NCBI GenBank assembly: GCA_030531645.1
Contig: JAUNNB010000006.1
Location: forward strand, 1-64,000
DNA length: 64,000 bases
Direction: 5' to 3'
Source of the DNA: Candidatus Saccharimonadota bacterium
Lineage (GTDB): Bacteria > Patescibacteriota > Saccharimonadia > Saccharimonadales > Saccharimonadaceae
Position numbers and translations under genes: made by a program. The notes beneath the pieces are model-generated. The model was not told the DNA's origin. It did no database searches and saw nothing but the letters and a program-made list of their open reading frames with translations. Numbering within the stretch: the stretch's first letter is position 1; each line of letters opens with the position of its first letter. This document shows, piece after piece, positions 1 to 7,395 of the stretch.

Positions 1-2
1 TC

Positions 3-866
3 TATGCCAACTGGCTCGATACCGGCGACATCAAGGAACACTACCTCAAATACAACCACGAAGAAGCCAAAGGTAATCTTCTCCCTGCCGACTACGATGA
101 TGATTTAATGGAGCGCTCCTCGTCCTACTATGAAACCGGCCTTATGAATTTCATTCCCGAATATCACCGTCCCAAAGCCCAACCTCACCAAAAACAAATT
201 ACCAACCCCGCTTTTCCACTCATCGCTATGGTTATTTCAGGCGGCCACACCCAAATTATTTCAATGACCGCCCATAATTCATTTGAAATCATCGGCACCA
301 CTCGCGACGACGCTATCGGCGAATGTTTCGATAAGGTCGCTAAAATTATTGGCCTTCCCTATCCAGGCGGCCCAGCCATCGCCGAAGCCGCTAGATACGG
401 CAATCCAAATCGTTATGAATTCCCAATTCCATTGAAAGGCAGTCTCGATTTCAGCTTCTCCGGCCTCAAAACCGCCGTCCTCCGCGCCGTCCAAAAAGCC
501 GTCGACAAACCGATTTCCTTCCCTTCTCACGAACTCCCTAATTTGCTCAAAGAAGAACAAGTCGCCAATTTCGCTGCCAGCTTCCAAAATTGCGCCATCG
601 ATGTTTTGCTCGACAAACTCGACCTCGCCATCAAACAATACAAACCTCGTTCCATCGTCTTTGCCGGTGGCGTTTCCGCCAATGCCCTCCTCCGCGAAAA
701 GGCTGAAATAAAATACAAAGACATCCCAGTCTTCTTCCCAGACCCTAAACTTTCTGGCGACAACGGCGCCATGGTTGCAGCCGCCGCCTACTACGAAACC
801 ATGTCCAAAGTTCCACCAACCGACCCATACTCGCTAGACATCTCTCCACGATCCACCATCAAATAA
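3..866 (+). CDS. tsaD: tRNA N6-adenosine threonylcarbamoyltransferase TsaD (5' partial)
   Basis: The reading frame is open to the left edge of the window, so only the last 287 residues are seen. TsaD is the catalytic subunit that transfers threonylcarbamoyl from TC-AMP to A37 of ANN-decoding tRNAs. The start (YANWLD) fits the end of the metal-binding HxxGHxxAN motif of the family, whose two histidines would lie just outside the window. Further on are the family motifs ISGGHTQ, YPGGPAIAEAA, DFSFSGLKTA, FAGGVSANALLR and SGDNGAM. About 60 residues separate the first motif from ISGGHTQ beyond what E. coli TsaD has there, and they look hydrophilic (see findings). The gene ends in a good intrinsic terminator. 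Confidence 0.95.
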   Translation, partial: YANWLDTGDIKEHYLKYNHEEAKGNLLPADYDDDLMERSSSYYETGLMNFIPEYHRPKAQPHQKQITNPAFPLIAMVISGGHTQIISMTAHNSFEIIGTTRDDAIGECFDKVAKIIGLPYPGGPAIAEAARYGNPNRYEFPIPLKGSLDFSFSGLKTAVLRAVQKAVDKPISFPSHELPNLLKEEQVANFAASFQNCAIDVLLDKLDLAIKQYKPRSIVFAGGVSANALLREKAEIKYKDIPVFFPDPKLSGDNGAMVAAAAYYETMSKVPPTDPYSLDISPRSTIK

Positions 867-890
867 CCACGCCAAGCAGCGTGGTTTTTT
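867..890 (+). terminator. Intrinsic terminator of tsaD
   Basis: A 6-bp stem (CCACGC / GCGTGG, 6-nt loop) begins at the last codon of tsaD and is followed by six T. Confidence 0.85.
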
Positions 891-954
891 GAATCAAATT
901 CGCGCCACATTTGCGCCATTTTTCGCGCCACTTTTACATCAAAAATCGTCTAGT

Positions 955-977
955 ACCCCTGTAAAACGGGGCTTTTT
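955..977 (+). terminator. Second terminator-like hairpin upstream of the racemase-like gene
   Basis: CCCC / GGGG stem with an 8-nt loop followed by CTTTTT. It lies between the tsaD terminator and the next promoter, so it may be a back-up terminator; the stem is short. Confidence 0.5.
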
Positions 978-994
978 CGATCATTTTTTTGTGC

Positions 995-1006
995 TAAGAT
1001 GGTGGC
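995..1006 (+). promoter_or_regulatory. Extended -10 box close to the start of the racemase-like gene
   Basis: TGTGC followed by TAAGAT ends 6 nt before the ATG. The match to TATAAT is imperfect, and GGTGG in the gap could instead act as a weak ribosome-binding site. Confidence 0.45.
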
Positions 1007-1783
1007 ATGAAAAAAGTTATCATTTTCGGAACTGATCACGGCGCCGAACAATTCGCCAAGCTCCTCCAAAACGAAGTCCACGTCATCAACGTTGAGACTC
1101 GCATCGACTGGGGCCATGATTACAGCTCCATGACTCGGCTCCACGTTCGCAATATTGTCGAAGTCTTCCTAGACAAATACATCGGTCACGTCGATCTCAT
1201 TGTTATCGCCTCATATTCCCTCACCGAAACCTGCCTCGATTTTCTTCGCGAGAAACATCCAGAGCAAAAATTCATCGGCTTCACCCCGCACCTAGCCCGT
1301 AGCATCCGCCAACGCATCACCGATGCAGATCTCCCTCACGAACTCCGCGCATACAAAAACCAGCTCAATCTCAAGCAACGCATTCGCTTCGTTTTCAAAG
1401 GCTACGAAATGCTCGTCATGACCGACATTATCAAAAAGATGTTCATTAAATCCAAGCGCGAAGTGGTCGTCATTCTCGCCAGCGACAAAGTCCGCAAGTC
1501 TCGCCCCTATTTTGAAGACAAGAAAACATTCTTCCCCGCCAATGTCATCGAACCTCGCTACGGCAATTGGAGCCAAAAATTCGAATTCTCCGACCATCTC
1601 GAATACACCCTCTACCGCATCGCCATGAATTACAATGTCAAATCTGTCATCATCTATGAAACCGCCTTCGCCCACATGTCAGACACTTTCAAACAGCTCT
1701 ACGGCAACAAAGTCAAAATCTACAACGGCTTCGATCGCGGAATTTCAGATGTCAAAAGGATGCTTGGTATGTGTGTTGTCTAA
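1007..1783 (+). CDS. Asp/Glu-racemase-fold protein without catalytic cysteines (degenerate MurI-like)
   Basis: 258 residues, alone between two terminators and vapBC. By eye it follows the layout of glutamate racemase (MurI): an N-terminal strand with FGTDHGAEQF, then VDLIVIASYSLTE (61-74) where MurI has the first catalytic Cys in ACNTAST, then FIGFTPHL like VVGVVPA, and VKSVIIYETAF (211-221) where MurI has the second Cys in GCTHFP, followed by a GxxI-like end. Both catalytic cysteines are replaced (Ser69 and Glu218 in my alignment), so D-glutamate production is unlikely. This alignment was made from memory and the relation is remote. It could instead be another two-domain alpha/beta protein of unknown function. 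Confidence 0.4.
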   Translation: MKKVIIFGTDHGAEQFAKLLQNEVHVINVETRIDWGHDYSSMTRLHVRNIVEVFLDKYIGHVDLIVIASYSLTETCLDFLREKHPEQKFIGFTPHLARSIRQRITDADLPHELRAYKNQLNLKQRIRFVFKGYEMLVMTDIIKKMFIKSKREVVVILASDKVRKSRPYFEDKKTFFPANVIEPRYGNWSQKFEFSDHLEYTLYRIAMNYNVKSVIIYETAFAHMSDTFKQLYGNKVKIYNGFDRGISDVKRMLGMCVV

Positions 1784-1977
1784 GGTCAGCGCTCTAGTCG
1801 CGAGAAGAGAACTGCGAGTTTTTTATCAATTTAACCTATATGCGAAAAAATGTGATTGAGTTGATACTGATTTGATGTGTCATTTAATAAACTCTAATTC
1901 CATCAGAATGATTTTCTCCGCACACATCAAAAATCATAATTTCTAAAGTATTTCTCTTCTCACGCCTATAGCGCTGG

Positions 1978-2038
1978 TTGCACAAACCTCCTATCTCTGA
2001 TATAATCATCCCAAATGGTATATACCAAAATATATACC
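1978..2038 (+). promoter_or_regulatory. vapBC promoter with palindromic operator
   Basis: TTGCAC (1978-1983), a 17-nt spacer and TATAAT (2001-2006, preceded by TG) form a good sigma-70 promoter. Just downstream lies the palindrome GGTATATACC (2017-2026), and its left half pairs again with TATATACC at 2031-2038. This arrangement over the start of transcription is typical of autorepression by an AbrB-type antitoxin, probably with its toxin as co-repressor. Confidence 0.75.
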
Positions 2039-2052
2039 AGAAAGGAGAGATC

Positions 2053-2307
2053 ATGAGAAAGGCAAAAATTTTTCAAAACGGAAGGAGCCAAGCAGTGAGA
2101 CTGCCTAAGGAATTTAGTTTTAAAGATAATACCAAAGAGGTTTACATCGACAAAATCGGCGATGTCATTACTCTCCGTACCAAGAAGCCAGATTGGGATG
2201 ATTTTCTAGAAGCTCTCGACACATTCCCAAAAGATGGTTTTAAAGGGGATTGGCGCAAACAAGGCATCAAAAAAGAGGATCACCGAGACTGGAGCGTATT
2301 CGAATGA
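2053..2307 (+). CDS. vapB: VapB-type antitoxin (AbrB/SpoVT fold)
   Basis: 84 residues. An AAAGGAGAG site 4-5 nt upstream fixes the start at ATG 2053. The N-terminal half is a swapped-hairpin AbrB-like DNA-binding domain: AKIFQNGRSQAVRLPKEF followed by EVYIDKIGDVITL. The C-terminal half (DWDDFLEALDTF... and a basic/acidic tail) is the usual toxin-wrapping segment. It should neutralise the VapC encoded next and repress the operon through the palindrome upstream. The stop overlaps the toxin start (ATGA), so the two are translationally coupled. Confidence 0.85.
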   Translation: MRKAKIFQNGRSQAVRLPKEFSFKDNTKEVYIDKIGDVITLRTKKPDWDDFLEALDTFPKDGFKGDWRKQGIKKEDHRDWSVFE

Positions 2308-2705
2308 AGTACATGCTCGATACCAATATTTGTATCTATATCATGGAGCATCGAGATAGCAAAACCCTAGAAAAGCTTTTTGCACTCAACCACGATAATA
2401 CCTGCACCTCCACCATTGTCTATGGGGAGCTCGCTTTTGGCGCAGAAAAGAGCAACCGCAAAGTTTACTCTTCTTTTGCTCAAGAACTCTTTCTAAATTC
2501 CATCACTGTCCTGCCCGTCACCCCCGCAGTCGCCAAAGAATACGGCGCCATCCGTGCTAAACTCGAAAAGAACGGCACCCCCATCGGCCCTAATGACCTC
2601 TGGATAGCCGCCCACGCCAAATCTCTCGGTCTCACTCTTATCACCAACAATGAAAAAGAATTCAAACGCATCAAAGGCCTCAAGGTCGAAAATTGGGCCC
2701 ACTAA
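2304..2705 (+). CDS. vapC: VapC-type PIN-domain ribonuclease toxin
   Basis: 133 residues starting at the ATGA overlap with the antitoxin. It is a PIN domain of normal length, with the acidic Mg-binding set recognisable as Asp6 (MLDTN), Glu42 (YGELAFG), Asp98 (PNDLWIA) and Asn115 (LITNN). VapC enzymes cut tRNA or rRNA when the antitoxin is degraded. The fourth acidic position being Asn (TNN) is common in this family. No other mobile gene directly adjoins the pair, so it appears to be a small chromosomal module. Confidence 0.88.
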   Translation: MKYMLDTNICIYIMEHRDSKTLEKLFALNHDNTCTSTIVYGELAFGAEKSNRKVYSSFAQELFLNSITVLPVTPAVAKEYGAIRAKLEKNGTPIGPNDLWIAAHAKSLGLTLITNNEKEFKRIKGLKVENWAH

Positions 2706-2706
2706 C

Positions 2707-3702
2707 CTACTTAAAAATCTTCCTGACTTTCAAATTCGCATTGCGAACCGAGTTATATAGTTTGTACTTAGCAGGCTTCAAAATCATGTCATATGTTCCA
2801 GAATAATCGACTTGCCTACCGCCAAACGACCTCTTGTACTTCGAGAATCCATACCAAGGATGATTTGGATCCTCCGATGTTGTAATTCCCCAGAAATCAT
2901 AAGTATCCATTCCCTGTTCTCTAGCATCCAGAATCATCTGAATCAGAAGCACAGTCCCGGCCATCAATTTGCGATGTTCCGAATCCGTCGCAGCGTGTGC
3001 ATAATAACGCACGCCCTCAAAGTCATAAATGAGCGCTGCCGCAATCGGCACGGTCTTCCCTGTTGCTTCCTCGCCCTTCCAAATTCCTTCGTCAAGGTCA
3101 GCGATATAAAGCTTCGCAAATCCAGCCTCCATCTGATGTCTCAAATGGCTCTCAGTTTGCGGCGTAAAGTGGTCCATCTCCCCCAAGCCCTCTAGCAATT
3201 TAGACAAAATAGTAATCTCAGACGGGTCTTCCGATACGCGCATCGTAATTCCCTTTTTCGCGGCCGCCTTCCAGTATCTCACCTTGCGCGACTCCATTCC
3301 ACCAAGGATATCTTCCTGGCTCTTTCCCCTCAAGTCAAGCACCCATGTATGCTCCGGGTCAATATTCTTTACCTTTTTAATCTCAACCTTCGGATTCATG
3401 CCAGACGCAATTTTAGCCATCTCAGACGGCTCGAGTCTCAAAGTCGGCTCAATACGCACAAAATAGGCGTCAGTGGCCTTAGCGAGGCTTCTGAGCTCTT
3501 CTAGGGCCTGTTTAAGCTCATGCTTATCCTGCGCACGCGGTCCGTAACCCACCATTAAGTATTTTCCAAATGGCGTCTCATTCTCCCACGCAACTGTGGA
3601 AAACTTTTTCTTTTTCCACTCATACTCAACTACATGCGACCTTTTACCATCAAGTCGCTCATATTCCGCCCAAATTTCACTCTGCAACAGATGTCTATTC
3701 AT
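2707..3702 (-). CDS. FemX/FemA-like aminoacyl-tRNA:peptidoglycan aminoacyltransferase
   Basis: 331 residues. FemABX enzymes add amino acids from aminoacyl-tRNA to the peptide stem of lipid II, building the cross-bridge, in the cytoplasm. Two GNAT-like subdomains are visible: residues 1-150 and 150-330, the latter with VRYYAHAATDSEHRK, LIQMILDAREQGMDTYDFWG and WYGFSKYKRSFGG, which are hallmark family segments. Length agrees with FemX (about 340). A -10 box TATAAT (plus-strand ATTATA 3729-3734) lies about 26 nt upstream. It ends 1 nt from the convergent vapC stop, with no terminator between them. Which residue it adds cannot be told from sequence. Confidence 0.85.
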   Translation of the reverse strand: MNRHLLQSEIWAEYERLDGKRSHVVEYEWKKKKFSTVAWENETPFGKYLMVGYGPRAQDKHELKQALEELRSLAKATDAYFVRIEPTLRLEPSEMAKIASGMNPKVEIKKVKNIDPEHTWVLDLRGKSQEDILGGMESRKVRYWKAAAKKGITMRVSEDPSEITILSKLLEGLGEMDHFTPQTESHLRHQMEAGFAKLYIADLDEGIWKGEEATGKTVPIAAALIYDFEGVRYYAHAATDSEHRKLMAGTVLLIQMILDAREQGMDTYDFWGITTSEDPNHPWYGFSKYKRSFGGRQVDYSGTYDMILKPAKYKLYNSVRNANLKVRKIFK

Positions 3703-3760
3703 TTTTCACCCAAATCTTTACTCCCCTCATTATAGCACTTTTTGAGACAAAAAATCACCC

Positions 3761-3967
3761 CTACTTCTTGTTATACTTATCCAGATCAAACAGAGCCGGT
3801 TTCTCAGAATCGATAATTCCCTGAGCTTCCCTCAGTAATTCCGTCAATTTCTCAGCCGTCTGAGCCGAACCAACATGCACGGTCTTTACAACTTTTCCGT
3901 GCTCTTTATAGCACACTTGCACCCCAGTTTTTCCAGACCCAGTCTTAAACTGCCTTATATAAGCCAT
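3761..3967 (-). CDS. Small protein matching the N-terminus of IS1634-type transposases
   Basis: 68 residues: MAYIRQFKTGSGKTGVQVCY, then GKVVKTVHVGSAQT and a short helix (EKLTELLREAQGII). This resembles the N-terminal domain that opens IS1634/IS4-family transposases (MAYIRxxxTxSGxxxVQV...HxGSAxT), but the DDE catalytic domain is absent and no inverted repeats are seen. It has its own TATAAT box (plus-strand ATTATA 3974-3979) 6 nt before the ATG, so it could be an expressed, domesticated mini-protein, not just a decaying remnant. The family link is from memory. Confidence 0.6.
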   Translation of the reverse strand: MAYIRQFKTGSGKTGVQVCYKEHGKVVKTVHVGSAQTAEKLTELLREAQGIIDSEKPALFDLDKYNKK

Positions 3968-4088
3968 ACCCTGATTATACCATAGCGAAATCTCTACCCA
4001 ACTTCAGGTATCCGCCACATTTTGAACCAACTATTCCACAGCCAAGCCCCCCATTCCCTCATTTATTCCTCTTATGGTTAGCAACCAC

Positions 4089-4118
4089 TTGACATAGCAA
4101 CCCACACCGATTTATAAT
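4089..4118 (+). promoter_or_regulatory. Consensus sigma-70 promoter with no protein gene downstream
   Basis: TTGACA (4089-4094), an 18-nt spacer and TATAAT (4113-4118): both hexamers are perfect. The next 340 bp hold only hairpins and a terminator, then the 3' end of the oppositely oriented valS. Confidence 0.65.
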
Positions 4119-4124
4119 AAACAT

Positions 4125-4430
4125 AACAATTATGTAACCGCATAATACGCATAATTGGGTCATATAATACATCGCGATTAAGATCCCTGTTAACACACTA
4201 GGGAATAATCGTAAGCGGCATAATAACTTTTGGCTTTCGTCAACGGTAATATTCTTATGCTTGCAAAAGGTCAAGCATTTTCACAAGAAATTACCCTGTT
4301 AGAAATCACTTAGTTTAAGTTCTAAACACGCGAATGCGATACTGCTCTGTAAGTGCATACTATGATTTAAAAAATCTGTAATGTATATTCCTGACATTTA
4401 TCAGCGTATGACATTACAGATTTTTTAAGT
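4125..4430 (+). ncRNA. Candidate structured RNA of about 300 nt, family not recognised
   Basis: The interval between a perfect promoter and a hairpin-plus-T6 terminator holds a series of stems. They are CGATTA/TAATCG enclosing TCCCT/AGGGA (4175-4211); GGTAAT/ATTACC enclosing TGCTTG/CAAGCA (4245-4295); TTAGA/TCTAA enclosing ACTTA/TAAGT (4299-4325); and an 18-bp terminal stem (4367-4428). No conserved core of RNase P RNA, SRP RNA or tmRNA is visible. The region has no convincing ORF on either strand. Transcription is inferred, not shown. Confidence 0.42.
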
Positions 4431-4461
4431 CGCACTGCAGAGTATGTATCGCGTATCGTGT
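4327..4461. repeat. Long imperfect inverted repeat
   Basis: The left half starts ACACG and contains GCGATAC, CTCTG and AGTGC; the right half contains GCACT, CAGAG, GTATCGC and ends CGTGT, in mirrored order. The inner 18 bp (4367-4384 and 4411-4428) match perfectly, and the loop itself contains CTGA/TCAG. No target-site duplication was found. It may be a MITE-like insertion or simply the 3' part of the RNA proposed here. Confidence 0.6.
4367..4428. terminator. Bidirectional intrinsic terminator
   Basis: Perfect 18-bp stem with A6 at the start of the left arm and T6 at the end of the right arm, so it can terminate both the plus-strand RNA and valS transcription from the minus strand. Confidence 0.75.
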
Positions 4462-4468
4462 ATAGAGG

Positions 4469-7240
4469 TTAAATTACCTCTAATTGTAGCTTCAACCTTT
4501 CAATCAGCTTAGTCTTCTCATCAATCCGATCTCTAGTCTCTTTGACAAGCCCAGCCGGTGCCTTCTCTACATACCTAGGGTTCATCATCCTAGCATTTAG
4601 GGAATCGAGCTCAGCCCCTACAGAGAGAATCTTCTTCTCGAGCTCTTCACGATATTTCTGGACCACATCACCTGGCACATCAAGGTAAATCTCGTGATTT
4701 GCAAGCGCAAGTCGGAGGCCTCTTGGCGAACCTTCAGTCGATGCAATAGACGGAACATGTGAGAGTATCTTTACTAAATCAGGACAGCCAGCCACGAGGG
4801 AATCATCGCCATAAAGCACGTCATATTTCTTACCCTTCGAAAGCAAAGCGAGTGCAGTATTTGTAGCACGAATTTCTGAAACTACCTCTGTTAATCTGGC
4901 AAAATTCTCAGCTGAAATCTCATCATATTCAAGCGTTGATGGCCACTTTGCATCAATCAAGAATCCGTCAGTCCAGCTCAAATTCTGCCAAATTGCTTCC
5001 GTCACAAATGGTGCAAATGGATGGAACATTGTCAAAATAGATTCGAGCGTTGCGCGTAGTAATGGTACATTTTTGTAGAGCTTTTGGCTCTCCACGAACC
5101 AATCCGCATACTTGTCCCAAATGAGGGAATAGATATCCTCAACAGCTTCTGCAAAACGATACTCCGCGATGTCCTGTTCAACCATTTTACGAGTACGATC
5201 AATCTCACGGCAAATCCAGTCCTCACCCATATTGTTGGTCGTATACTCATACTGGTCAGGATTAATCGAATCGGACTCAGACTTATGAATTGCACCAAGC
5301 ATATCGGTTCTGTCGTCCTGGTCGTCATTATCAACCGTCCTCACGAGCGTATCGAGCGCAGTAGATGAATACCCTTTCTCGGAGACTTCCTCATCCACAA
5401 TACCTTGAATAAATCTAGAGATATTCCAGAGCTTATTGCAAAGCTTCTGGCCCGAAACTACACTCTGTTCAGAGAAGGCTTGTGCCATTCCAGCCGAACG
5501 CCCACGCAATATTCCAAGCCTAAATGCATCAGATCCATACTTGGCAATCATGTCCATTGGGTTAATCACATTGCCTTTTGACTTAGACATCTTTTTGCCA
5601 TGTTCGTCAAGTACTAGACCATGTAAATAGACTTTTTCAAATGGTACTTGTCCGGTCACATAGACGCCCATCATAATCATCCTAGAGACCCATGCAAAGA
5701 GGATGTCCGCCCCTGTTTCCATCACATCTAGCGGATAGAATGGGGAACCAACACCTTCCTCCCAGTTCGTACAAACAATTGGCCAATGTGCCGAAGAGAA
5801 CCATGTATCAAAGGTGTCTTCATCGCGCACATATTTCACGCCACCAATCTCAATCTCAGACAAATTCACGCGTGTATCAAATACCCATTCTGGTGCTGCA
5901 CCAGCAAACTGCGAAGGTGTCGGAGTGTTGGCATCAGCTGAAGCACCAGGCGTGAAAATCGCCTTTTGCTCAGACGCATTGCCATAGGCAAGATCCGCCC
6001 TTCTAAACATCGGAATCGCAATCCCCCAAGGAATCTGCCTTGAAATATTCCAGTCCTTCAAACCCTTAAGGTAATTAATCAAAACTTTCTCGCGTGAAGC
6101 AGGGAAGAACTTAATCTCGCCAGCCTCAAGGTGCTTAATCGCCTCAGCTGCGAGCTTCTCCGTATCAACGAACCACTGCTCTTTAAGCATTGGTTCAATC
6201 ACCGTGCCACACTTATAACAATGTGCCACCGTGTGGCGAATCTTTCTTTCGCCCCTGAGTAAACCAAGCTCCTTCAAATCTTTCAAAACTTGCTTGCGGC
6301 ACTCCGCCGTAGTCATACCAGCATAGGCCCCACAAACTGGGCTCATTGTTCCATCCGGCTCAATCACCGAGATGCGTGGCAAATCGTGCCTAAGGCCCAC
6401 CTCGAAGTCGTCGTTATCATGTGCAGGAGTAATCTTCACCGCACCGGTTCCGTACTCTGGATCCGCGTGCTCATCTGTAATCACTGAAATCTCACGGTCA
6501 GTTAGTGGCAACATCACATTCTTACCTACAATCTCAGAATAACGAGTGTCAGCCGGATTCACCGCCACTGCAGTATCGCCAAACAAAGTCTCTGGCCTTG
6601 TAGTCGAAACAATAATCTCGCCACCATCATATGGATAAGCAATGTCCCAAAGTTTGCCGTCCTCTTCCTCGTGTTCCACCTCAATATCAGCGAACGCCGT
6701 CTGGTGCTTCGTACAGTAGTTCACGAGCTTTTCACCACGATAAACCATGCCGTCCTTCCACATTCTCTCGAATGTTGTATAGACGCGCCTCACCACATTC
6801 TCATCGAGCGTGAAAGTCAAATCCTTCCAAGAACATGAAGCGCCGAGTGCACGAAGCTGAAGCTCCATATTACCACGCTGCATCTGGACGAAATCCCAGA
6901 CCCTTGCATAAAGTTCATCACGGGAGTATTCAAAACGAGTGTGGCCTTCTTTTTCGAGTGTTCTTTCATAAACCACCCAAGTTTCAAAGCCAGCGTGATC
7001 GGCACCTGGAATATACCAAGTCCTCTGTCCACGCAATCTGTAATAACGCGTCAAGCTATCTTCAAGCGCAACAGTCAGACCGTGTCCAATATGTAAATTA
7101 CCATTCGCATTAGGCGGTGGCATCACAATTGAAAACTTTTTAGACCCTTCAGCAGCCGGCAAGAACTTACCAGCCGTTTCCCAAGCCGCGTAAATATCGG
7201 CTTCAAATTCCCCCGGATTATATGCACTCGAAAATTTCAT
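4469..7240 (-). CDS. valS: Valyl-tRNA synthetase
   Basis: 923 residues from ATG 7240, chosen because GGGAG stands 8 nt upstream; a longer frame to 7276 has no such support. Class I synthetase: PPPNANGNLHIGHG (HIGH at 50-53), the connective-peptide editing domain, and GKKMSKSKGN (KMSKS at 550-554). The usual ValS C-terminal coiled coil is present (VVQKYREELEKKI ... LIERLKLQLEVI) and would contact the tRNA. There are extra stretches after HWxFR-like sequence (residues about 420-460, Ala/Thr/Pro-rich) and around residue 640-680 (acidic), making it slightly longer than typical ValS. It charges tRNA-Val and hydrolyses mischarged Thr. Confidence 0.96.
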   Translation of the reverse strand: MKFSSAYNPGEFEADIYAAWETAGKFLPAAEGSKKFSIVMPPPNANGNLHIGHGLTVALEDSLTRYYRLRGQRTWYIPGADHAGFETWVVYERTLEKEGHTRFEYSRDELYARVWDFVQMQRGNMELQLRALGASCSWKDLTFTLDENVVRRVYTTFERMWKDGMVYRGEKLVNYCTKHQTAFADIEVEHEEEDGKLWDIAYPYDGGEIIVSTTRPETLFGDTAVAVNPADTRYSEIVGKNVMLPLTDREISVITDEHADPEYGTGAVKITPAHDNDDFEVGLRHDLPRISVIEPDGTMSPVCGAYAGMTTAECRKQVLKDLKELGLLRGERKIRHTVAHCYKCGTVIEPMLKEQWFVDTEKLAAEAIKHLEAGEIKFFPASREKVLINYLKGLKDWNISRQIPWGIAIPMFRRADLAYGNASEQKAIFTPGASADANTPTPSQFAGAAPEWVFDTRVNLSEIEIGGVKYVRDEDTFDTWFSSAHWPIVCTNWEEGVGSPFYPLDVMETGADILFAWVSRMIMMGVYVTGQVPFEKVYLHGLVLDEHGKKMSKSKGNVINPMDMIAKYGSDAFRLGILRGRSAGMAQAFSEQSVVSGQKLCNKLWNISRFIQGIVDEEVSEKGYSSTALDTLVRTVDNDDQDDRTDMLGAIHKSESDSINPDQYEYTTNNMGEDWICREIDRTRKMVEQDIAEYRFAEAVEDIYSLIWDKYADWFVESQKLYKNVPLLRATLESILTMFHPFAPFVTEAIWQNLSWTDGFLIDAKWPSTLEYDEISAENFARLTEVVSEIRATNTALALLSKGKKYDVLYGDDSLVAGCPDLVKILSHVPSIASTEGSPRGLRLALANHEIYLDVPGDVVQKYREELEKKILSVGAELDSLNARMMNPRYVEKAPAGLVKETRDRIDEKTKLIERLKLQLEVI

Positions 7241-7329
7241 CAAAAACTCCCAATTCTTTTCCTCATTATACCACATAGAATCGAAAAATCACCCCTATTT
7301 TTTACCATAAGCACCACCCGTGAAATACA

Positions 7330-7358
7330 TTGACTTTTCACGTCTTTTGTGCTATAAT
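7330..7358 (+). promoter_or_regulatory. Promoter of the 7.4-kb envelope protein gene
   Basis: TTGACT (7330-7335), 17-nt spacer, TATAAT (7353-7358) preceded by TGTGC. It ends 10 nt before ATG 7369 and 37 nt before ATG 7396. Confidence 0.8.
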
Positions 7359-7395
7359 GGAACCATAGATGTTTTTCTTATTAACAGAGGTGCGC

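Noticed and set aside
4059-4274. 71-aa minus-strand ORF in the valS downstream region
   Set aside because: It starts with TTG, has no ribosome-binding site, odd composition (Cys/Ile-rich) unlike neighbouring genes, and lies over the stem-loops of the proposed RNA.
3750-7297. Repeated 14-mer AAAAATCACCCCTA at 3750-3763 and 7284-7297
   Set aside because: Only two copies were seen, in different settings (inside a gene end and in a leader), with no extended match; too little to call an element.
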